In this document: in pieces, positions 56,560 through 64,000 of the stretch | Numbering within the stretch: position 1 is the stretch's first letter | Layout: each line of letters starts with the position of its first letter | NCBI GenBank assembly: GCA_018340805.1 | Contig: JACMZG010001913.1 | Span: forward strand, 5,879,252-5,943,251 | DNA length: 64,000 bases | Origin: Microvelia longipes | Taxonomy: Eukaryota > Arthropoda > Insecta > Hemiptera > Veliidae | Direction of reading: 5' to 3' | Position numbers and translations under genes: made by a program | Notes under the pieces: model-generated | What the model was told of the DNA's origin: nothing | Database searches by the model: none | The model's input: only the letters and a program-made list of their open reading frames with translations

Positions 56560-57008
56560 TTCTGATGTTTTATCACCTTTTGGCTGCTTTTCACTAAGTT
56601 GTTTGTCTGCAAGTGTGTGTTTCAGTTATCATCGTAGCTCCCTATGTGTTTCTGTTATCATCGTAGCTCCCTTTGTGTTTCTGTTATCATCGTAGGTCCC
56701 TATGTGTTTCTGTTATCATCGTAGCTCCCTGTGTGTTTCTGTTATCATCGTAGCTCCTTGTGAGTTTCACTAGAAGAAGTTGGTACAAAAACAATCTTTA
56801 GGCGTGATTGTGCCTTCTAGAAAATAATTTTTATGACGTCAATAAGCGTTATTTATGACAGCGAAAATCTAAAAATTGCTGAAATATTTTCTGAACCATT
56901 TACAATATTGTTCGCTGTAGTCCAACATAAGAGCGAAAATCGGGTACGGGGTACCTCGGAACTTTTCCTCATTACATCGGATTCGCTACGCCCATCCTCC
57001 CTGCTTCG
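56560..57008. repeat. Family A pieces in opposite orientation
   Basis: 56560-56880 is an inverted tail/middle part containing a 29-bp tandem array (tatgtgtttctgttatcatc - gtagctccc, about five units, 56617-56765). 56935-57008 is a forward head (gggtacggggtacctcggaa, ttcgctacgcccatcctccc). The forward head passes directly into family B at about 57008. Confidence 0.7.
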
Positions 57009-57763
57009 GACAAAAGGCAACACTGTTTGTAAACATTTGTAACCTCTCGTTGCTTTTATTTCCCTCAATGTGCATTTTGATCTATTTGAGTTAGTTTCGT
57101 TTAATTTCAATCTGTTCAATTCATCCAATTATTGCAGAGTTGTAATATGATTTGAGTGCCTATATTTGACGTATGGACATTGACGTATTCTTCAAGCATT
57201 TCTTGCTCTTTGAGTACAGCACAGGGTCTGTGATCTGTCAAACAAGAGACAGAATTTGTTTGCAAAATACCATATCTTTTAATAGATGACAGTCTTGACT
57301 TTTTTAGTCATGAATGCGTATTGTGTCATGTTATTTCTATAATATGAAACAATACGCATTTAATTATACAAACTTGACACAAAAATCAGTTTGTTTTGGA
57401 ACAAAGTAATTATAGCAGACGATTTAAATAAACTTTTATCATAGAACTATTATGATCCAAAGTGTTTACGTAATTAACAACTTTTACGAACAAATTTAAT
57501 TCATACTTCCAAACAAATTTAAAGCAACACTTAGTTGGTAAATTTAAAAGATACAACGATATTCCTACTTAAAATTTAAATAAATAATTTAAAAAAATAC
57601 GATATCAAATAAAAACAAATGATAAAATTCAAATCATAACCTGACTTACAGTGTTGCCAGATTAGGGAATTTTTTGTTACTTAAAAGAAGGGATTTTTTG
57701 TTTAAAAAAATGGGTTGGAAGCATTAGGAGTTTTGCGGGCTATCAACTGACTTTAGCCGTGAG
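57009..57763 (+). repeat. Family B copy joined to a family A head
   Basis: It starts inside B at caaaaggcaacactg, matches 55553-56237, has an internal dyad (catgaatgcgtattgtgtca ... gaaacaatacgcattt) and ends with the right TIR actgactttagccgtga near 57763. The left TIR of B is replaced by family A head. Confidence 0.7.
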
Positions 57764-57986
57764 TTATACAATAGTAAAAACGAGAAAATAAATAATAATT
57801 GTTTCAACATTTTTAAAAGAAATAGAAATGAGGAAAAACCTAAAATTGTGTAAGTAATCTATTACATAAATGTGTCAAGTTTAAACGTCTAAATTAATTT
57901 ATTGTTGGTATATGAGGTCCAAGTAGCCGAAGTAATGTGGTCTTTGTAGCCCAAGTAAAAGTGTTTCAACAGTTCCGTACAATTCT

Positions 57987-58202
57987 ATGGAATTAATGTT
58001 TTCTAACAGACTTGACCGGCTTTGGTCGTTAGCTTTGGCTCGTTGGCTTTGTGCCAGAGATTCTATATATCTTGATATTCCTTTTTGTCTAAAGAGTCAA
58101 AATTATATTATGAAATGGCGACTGAGTTTTAAGAGGGGTTCTATATCTCAACAATATTTAATGTGTAGATTTGTCATTTTGTTAGGGTTTAGTCGGCGTT
58201 AG
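57987..58202 (+). other. 71-codon open frame, not recognised
   Basis: A Leu/Arg-rich frame ending just before the next family A head. There is no domain I can name and no intron or promoter signal that I trust. Listed only because its composition is less repetitive than its neighbours. Confidence 0.15.
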
Positions 58203-58204
58203 TT

Positions 58205-59525
58205 GAAAATCGGATACGGGGTACCTCGAACTTTTCCTAATAATCGGATTCGCTACGTTCATCCTCCCTACTTCGGACAAAAGGCAACACTGGTTGTAAA
58301 CATTTGTCTCCTCGCTTTTATTTCCCTCAATGTACATTTTGATCTGTTTGAGATCGTTTCGTTTCGTTTCGTTTCGCTTTCCTCGTCCTCAGAATATACA
58401 ATTCGTCATTTTTACACTCCAACATATTCGGACTCGCTTTGCTTGTCTTTACGGATAGTAAATACATCCGTTTCATTCTCAGCTGCACCTAACAGCAACT
58501 GACCACGCTCAAATAATATCTAATAATTAATCTTACACAGTATTTCTTAAATTACTAATAGACATCAATTACTTTATTATTTATTTTTATTTACACTTAT
58601 GCTTATTTTTATTTGCTTTTATATTTACTTATATATAATTTTTCGCAGTCATCAAGAAGCTGTACAGCTTGTAGCTGAAGACTGTTATTATTCTATATTT
58701 CAATTTATATATCTTATATAATTTATATATCTTTTTACACTCCAATATATTCGGACTCGCTTCGCTTGTCTTTATGGATAGTAAATACATCCGTTTCATA
58801 TCAGTCTTATTTCTATTTTATCATCTATTATAAAATGATATCTAACTTTATCAACCCGCAAAAATCATAGATATACTTGCCGATTATATCTAAATTTAGT
58901 GACTTATTTATACGTAATGGTTTATATTTGTCCAAATTTCAACTTAATTAATATTTCCTAATGATACAGGTTTTATAAAACGTTCACATGTCGTGTAATA
59001 AAAATTAAATTGATGCTAATAAATGTTGGCACACATGTTAGTCTTATTTATGGCTACATGTGTGCCAAATCTTAAATTGATCGCAACATTTTTGCGAGTG
59101 GACCAAGTCCCACTCTTGAGTTCAGAGCCATCTTCAATCCTGAGACCAAGGCTAGCTTCAATCCTGAGACCCAAGGCTAGCTCTCAATCCTGAGATCGCA
59201 ACATTTTTCCGCGATTTATAATTTGTCTAAATTTTTGCAGTGTCCATTATTGCAGGTTAATTCGTCATAAAAAAAATTTCCCAAACAGCACAACTACAGC
59301 GGTAGACTGATTTCTGTACAAAGTTTTAACTCTCTATATCATTAATACTTGGAGCTACAATGATACAACCAGAACACACACCTACACAACATAAAACAGA
59401 AAACTTGTTAAACGACCACTCAGGAAGCCTTTAAAAACACTAAAACGGATAATTCCGTTTTAGGTTTTTTCTCTGCAACAACCATACTTCCCTATTTACC
59501 TAAGGTAAAAATCGAGAAAAAGTAA
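58205..59525 (+). repeat. Family A copy with B insert (mosaic)
   Basis: 58205-58271 is the A head, 58272-58360 is the B segment (caaaaggcaacactggttgt ... tttgatctgtttgag), and the A core resumes at ttcgctttcctcgtcctcag. After a separate AT-rich section (58500-58735) the core occurs again at 58748 (ggactcgcttcgcttgtctt). The middle and tail then run to about 59525. 59097-59195 is an inserted 25-bp-unit array. Confidence 0.7.
59097..59195 (+). repeat. Inserted 25-bp-unit array with target duplication
   Basis: Three partial units of the array seen at 51350, plus its leader gtggaccaagtcccactctt. The 15 bases gatcgcaacattttt occur immediately before and after the insert, while other family A copies have this word once. 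Confidence 0.75.
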
Positions 59526-59855
59526 AAAGGAAATTAGAAATAAGTATAACAATAAATATAATAGCGCACTGTCAAATTATAAAAAAAATAACAAAAAAAT
59601 AATAAAAACCGATGACCAAAAATTGACAACTCATGGTAAAACAGTACAAGCCGTAGATATCAGGTTGCCAACTTATTTTTTAATACATTATAATTTTGTC
59701 AACAAATTAAATCTTGTATAAGTAAATTATACCGTAATATACTTTGTGAATTATTTATTAAAAAAAATTAAAAAAGCTCAAAGCATCATGGATGACCAAG
59801 TGAAAAAACACTAAAATTTACTTAATAACCTGCAACAAAATAACCTCAAATAATT

Positions 59856-59995
59856 TCATTTCTCTTCCTTGGGAGTTTTGACTTTCTTACCATTATATTT
59901 TACAATGTAACCATACTCCCTAGAATTTGTATTACAAGCAATTTCCCGACTGTTGTAAATTTTTGGACATAGTAAGCAAAAATAACATTGTGCAA
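59856..59995 (-). CDS. Candidate 3'-terminal exon, unknown gene
   Basis: On the minus strand a pyrimidine-rich tract, ctgttttttaag, gives a plausible 3' splice site at 59996. The next 140 nt encode 45 residues to a TGA at 59856, entered after two carried-over bases. The peptide has a CYFCLLCP start, a REIACN segment and a basic end NGKKVKTPKEEK. It is not low-complexity and not a transposon protein I know. An AATAAA signal lies at 59754-59759, about 97 nt past the stop. The Cys spacing (C-x2-C-x2-C) could bind metal. The family is unrecognised and no upstream exon was found. A chance open stretch remains possible. Confidence 0.35.
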
Positions 59996-60039
59996 CTTAA
60001 AAAACAGTTCGTAATAGCAATTTACAGCCGTAAGTAGAT

Positions 60040-60300
60040 AAATAATCTTACTTATTTATTGAAGGAAAGATCACTTTCCAATCTTTTTAGTGCACTCTAA
60101 AGATTGGAAAGTGATCGTTCCTAACGATCGTTTTTAGAACTCATGATAATGACTGATGATGGTTGGATGCGACAGAAATTTAGCTTTCGAGTAAATTTAT
60201 TAATATACTTAACTACTTAGTGAAGAGTATTTATTTATTTATTAATATACTAAACTACTTAGTGAAGAACTATTACTTATTTATTAAAATATAACATTTT
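60040..60300. repeat. Short perfect hairpin and a ~55-bp direct repeat
   Basis: gatcactttccaatcttt (60069-60086) pairs exactly with aaagattggaaagtgatc (about 60099-60116). At 60195-60290 the words ttattaatatacttaactac and ttagtgaaga occur twice in tandem. Confidence 0.7.
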
Positions 60301-60782
60301 ATTTTGAAACTAACAAGGAATAGAGCAGTATGATTTGGATTGAGGCATTACTTGTAAATACACCACTATATTCTCGTGTGAGGCACTCTCAATGAATGAT
60401 GGTTGAAGAAGCATTGCGTGGCTTGTGATACCAAATCGAGCATTGCAAATGGCTTTCCTCTCGTGTTGCGTGTCGGACAACTTTAGATTGTGATTGTTAG
60501 AACGTCAGGGTCATTTCTTCACTCTCCCTGCAATATAGCGAATTTCTAAAGGAAAAATAAGCTAACGAGGTTAAAGTCATAAAGGGAAGTATAGAGGTTT
60601 TTAAAGTAGGTCTCACTGATAAAAAATGTAATATAATACAATCGATTTCACTTATCCTAGGCCAAGTCCTAACCGCAATGTACCAAAGGCTTTTTAAAGA
60701 GTTCTTTAACTATGTTTATATCCTAAAAAGTGAATTGGTGTAAATACTTATAATATATCAATAAAATAATATAAAATTAATA

Positions 60783-61260
60783 TAATATATATATATATAT
60801 ATATATTAAAAATATATATATATATATATTAATATATATATATATATATATAATTTATATATATATATATATATATAATATATATATATATATAAAATAA
60901 TAATATATATATATAGGTCTATTACATTCAGTATACAGGTTAAATACTAGTATTGAGTTCAGTTTAAACCTTAGATAATATTATATTATATATATATATA
61001 TATATATTATATATACTTAATTATAAAGAAATATATAGAAAACATTTAGAAAACTTACAAAAAAAACGTAACGTTTTCGAACTGATTAAGTTCTTCCACA
61101 GATGAAGAGAGACTCATAATATATATATATATATATATAATATAATATAATATATTATAATATATATATATTATATATAAATATATATAATATATAGGTC
61201 AATTTACATTCAGTATACAGGTTATATATACTAGTATTGAGTTCAGTTTAAACCTTAGAA
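60783..61260. repeat. (TA)n tracts with a 65-bp direct repeat
   Basis: TA runs at 60783-60915, 60985-61015 and 61120-61195. The sequence tacattcagtatacaggtta ... gagttcagtttaaacctt occurs at about 60925-60972 and again at 61208-61255. The hammerhead-like motif at 61066-61102 lies between. Confidence 0.8.
61066..61102 (-). ncRNA. Degenerate hammerhead-like motif
   Basis: Minus strand CTGTGGA (for CTGATGA), then a-gaact-taatc-agttc with a perfect five-pair helix II, then GAAA and acgtta. It is the same layout as 52579-52624 with two core changes, so probably inactive. Confidence 0.4.
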
Positions 61261-62595
61261 GAAGCATAAAGGCGAAAAAGTGTCGTCACCGTTTTTAAGG
61301 AAAATAGACGGGCATGGGACAACTTGTCTCATGAGGAGTTTAAAAATATTGGAGAAGCGTATATAATTTGTGTTTTTCTATTGAAGATCTATCTCGCTTA
61401 ATGTCAAAACTTTAATTCTTGAATTTTTATTTTCTTTGGATTCATAACTTTTATAATCTTAAGCAATAAGATTAATTAAATATGCATAATTAACTTCTAC
61501 ATAATTATAAAGAACTAAAAATTTTCTCTATATGTTTATACCTGACGATAGGAAGGATGTAGTACTGACGAGTACCAGAGAGAGTAGCGGTGGGGTTTGG
61601 CGACAGAATTTTACATTGGGAAGGCCTGATATGTTCCTTCCTCGGTATAAAAGTTCCATGGTTTAAACAGTAGAAACGAGATAAACTTTTCTCCGAAAAC
61701 CGCTTTAGCGAAAATAAGCTAAAAGTAAGTTCTCGGAAGAAACAAATAAATAAACGGCATAGGTAAAGTAATATATAAACCAAATAGGAAAACACCTGCA
61801 CTAACCTTTGTAAAATATTTTGACATGCGTGATCAGCTGATAGCTGGCTCAAAAATAAAAATAGCTAGAATTGGAAAAACTGTGCATGTACAAAATAACA
61901 CATACAAAAATGTACTATAAGTAAACAAATGCACACGGAAAAAAATTTAATTAGCCGCTCGTTTTAAGTAATTTAAACCAACCTAGTATTTAATTTAATA
62001 TTCGCACTTAAACCTCTATTGGATGCGACAAAACATATTTCTAACACAAAATATTAACATTTTATGCTAAAATGTACAAATAAATGCAATAAAAACAAAA
62101 AAATAATCAGTACCGTAAATAGTTTGTTTACATTTACAGGGGTAAAACAAAATGGCAGCGCCTATAGGAAAATTTGAGCCAACTCCCTGGTGGACAAAAT
62201 AAGAACTACATGCCATGTCTGATAGAAATGGCGTTTGTTTCCCTTCTTGGTTTATATGTTACTTTAGGCATAGGGTACCGAACTTTAATAGAAGAGTATA
62301 AGTAAACTTTACTATGACAATCATCTTCCATTCGTTATATTATAAAATGTCAACAACTAGCAAATCCAAACTAACCAGCTTGATTGATCTATAGTAATCT
62401 TATCTTAATATTTTAATTAATTTATTTTCTTTAATTGGTTAATAAGTTTAAGTCCTTTAAAAAAAAAGACCTTATAAATGCTCTGGACTCCATTTTTTAT
62501 GAATATATGTGACGTCCTTAACCACTATAAAGTCTCAGCAAAAATTTTAAAAATTCGAAATTTTTAAATAAATTTCGAAAATTCGAAATTCGAAA
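61261..62595. other. Unannotated stretch
   Basis: A GC-richer patch at 61540-61660 contains a frame (61505-61852, minus, 115 codons) with a hydrophobic N-terminal half and no recognised domain. At 62152 aaaATGG opens a 16-codon frame that starts MAAPIGKFEP and then stops; it is too short to call. No transposon protein seen. Confidence 0.3.
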
Positions 62596-62990
62596 GCCGG
62601 CTTTCGACTGCCTACCAACAATGTTTTTAATTTGTTGGTAGGCACTGATGTATCTACCAACAATGTAAAAAACATAATAAAATAACTAAGTACAAAGTTA
62701 AATAAACAAAGTCAAAAGATAAAATAACAGTAAGAAAATATAAAAAATATATAAAATAGCAACCAACTAACCTACCAACAAAAACAAAAACTCAAGAACT
62801 AAAGAAGCGCTTTCTCCTCTCTCGTTTCACGTATTTGGGTTTTGTTTTTATTTATTTATATATTTCTATATTGTAATTTTATTTATCTTTTGACTTTGTT
62901 TATTTAACTTGTACTTAAGTTTATCTTATTATGTTTTACATTGTGGTAGGAACTGATGATGGATGTACAGTCGAAACCGGCTTTGGTAAT
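62596..62990. repeat. Foldback with AGCCGG...CCGGCT termini
   Basis: agccggctttcgactg at the left is inverse to cagtcgaaaccggct at the right. Inner arms (about 62655-62760 against 62850-62950) pair through gttaaataaacaaagtcaaa and agataaaataa. A short hairpin gcctaccaaca...tgttggtaggc lies at 62609-62643. The central part contains gaagcgctttctcctctctc. Confidence 0.65.
62951..62988 (+). ncRNA. Hammerhead-like core at foldback end
   Basis: CTGATGA, tggatgtacagtc, GAAA, ccggctttgg. Core residues fit, but helix II is poor. This probably marks a Penelope-type terminus. Confidence 0.35.
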
Positions 62991-63744
62991 ACAGTTTTAC
63001 ATTTGTGAGAGACTCTCTTATATTAATCACTACTTCCACGTCAGAATACCTAAACCAGATAAGAATGGTTGGTCTGTAGATTATAATATTAATGAATCTG
63101 TTCCCCGCCTCCTCCCCCCCCCACGCACGCATTAGTTGATAGTGATGTTTTACTATTAATGTCCTTCAGTATGTCAAATACTATTCAGCTTTATAAATAC
63201 ATTGCAAGTGTCCAATCTTATTAATAAATCAAACGTATTAAATATAAGCGACAGACAGCGACATAACTGCTAACGCGTGTGTATAGATATGAGTTTAAAT
63301 ATTTACTTGTAAATAGAAAATTATTGTAGAACGTAAAAATTGAATCATTAAATGAATTTAAATTTTGCCGAACGTATGGTTAATGACAATAATCAAAAAG
63401 AGTCAAGCATAATTCTTAGGGATTAAACTATTAACATTAAAAAAAATTAATAAATAAAGAAGATACAAATAATCAAAGCTGTTATTGGATGCTAGTTGTT
63501 GACATTTAATATAAGATAAAAGTCAGAAACTTATCTCTCTTAGTTTCGACATGCTAAATAACATTAAACCAAAGGAACAACATTCATAGACGGTAGTTCT
63601 AATTTCACCAGATGGCCAATTTCCTAAGCCGCATTGTTTTACCCTGAAATAAACAAACTATTACGGTATGATATTTTTTTTGGTTTTTAATATTGTAAAT
63701 TGTAGATAACTGGCACACAGAAATGGACATTCAATGTATTTAAC
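62991..63744. other. Unannotated stretch
   Basis: AT-rich with a C-rich patch at 63105-63130. No gene or repeat recognised. Confidence 0.3.
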
Positions 63745-64000
63745 AACTGATATAGTATTTGACAAACATGAAACTGAACATAATAATTAAAAATCAAATA
63801 TCTAACATACATCTCTTTTTTTCTTTTTTTTTATAATTTATTTGTCAATGGTAAATTATACGACTGTATAATATTATTGACATAACATTAAAAGACATTA
63901 ATATTTAAAACATCAAAATATCTAACATACCATCTCTTTTTTTCTTTTTTTTATAATTTTTTTTAAATGGTATTTTTTTTACGACTGATATATTATTTGA
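63745..64000 (+). repeat. ~120-bp tandem repeat running off the window
   Basis: atctaacatacatctctttt near 63800 recurs as atctaacataccatctcttt near 63920. The words actgatatagtatttga, actgtataatattattga and actgatatattatttga mark three unit starts (63747, 63861 and 63983). Confidence 0.7.

Noticed and set aside
61505..61852. 115-codon minus-strand gene
   Set aside because: No recognisable domain; hydrophobic half followed by unrelated GC-richer repeat-like sequence; no splice or polyadenylation context.
62152..62202. Start of a host gene (MAAPIGKFEP...)
   Set aside because: Good start context, but the frame stops after 16 codons with no donor site before the stop that I can support.

Overview
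This window looks like TE-dominated nuclear DNA from an animal, most likely an arthropod and probably an insect. It is strongly AT-rich with long (TA)n tracts. It holds Ty3/gypsy, Penelope-like, LINE, mariner, SINE-like and many TIR or foldback repeats. The only host coding pieces I can support are a first exon of a fatty acyl-CoA reductase (20962-21195, minus) and a candidate 3'-terminal exon of an unknown gene (59856-59995, minus). Nothing looks bacterial or viral outside the retroelements, and the species cannot be named from sequence alone.

Layout. 1-9.5 kb: nested inverted repeats (44-708, 3070-4120, 5254-5557, 8326-8705), a TA-flanked TIR element, (TA)n tracts and a dispersed family called C here. 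9.57-19.94 kb: a minus-strand Ty3/gypsy element with almost identical LTRs, a 4-bp target duplication, a tRNA-Lys primer site, gag, protease, RT, RNase H and integrase. Its interior is scrambled: the integrase/RNase H part is present twice, a LINE fragment lies between the copies, and a gap of exactly 1000 N follows. 20.7-21.2 kb: a tRNA-like repeat and the reductase exon. 22-27 kb: families C and A, palindromes and a 62-bp tandem array. 27.80-30.18 kb: a second Ty3/gypsy element (CsRn1-like), deleted for protease/RT/RNase H, with 150-bp LTRs and a tRNA-Trp-like primer site. 30.6-36 kb: SINE-like and foldback repeats and Penelope-type termini. 36.4-41.8 kb: tandem arrays of 44, 19 and 62 bp and a TIR element. 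43.8-45.9 kb: family A plus an internally deleted mariner. 46.19-48.65 kb: a 33-bp tandem array of about 70 units enclosed by terminal inverted repeats. 51.3-54.5 kb: a 25-bp array and a decayed Penelope-like element with YVDD and GIY-YIG remnants. 55-59.5 kb: families A and B and A/B mosaics. 59.5-64 kb: the candidate exon, (TA)n tracts, hammerhead-like motifs, a foldback and a tandem repeat running off the end.

The genes do not form a pathway; the window is mostly a record of transposition. The most unusual structures are (1) an abundant non-coding repeat, family A, with GCTTCGC-type cores and a terminal dyad, which also forms mosaics with family B; (2) the minisatellite inside a TIR element; (3) several families of hammerhead-like CTGATGA...GAAA motifs; (4) a 25-bp-unit array apparently inserted with a 15-bp target duplication; and (5) the rearranged, gap-containing young gypsy element downstream of the reductase exon. 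All repeat relationships were found by eye and boundaries are approximate unless a terminal motif is given.
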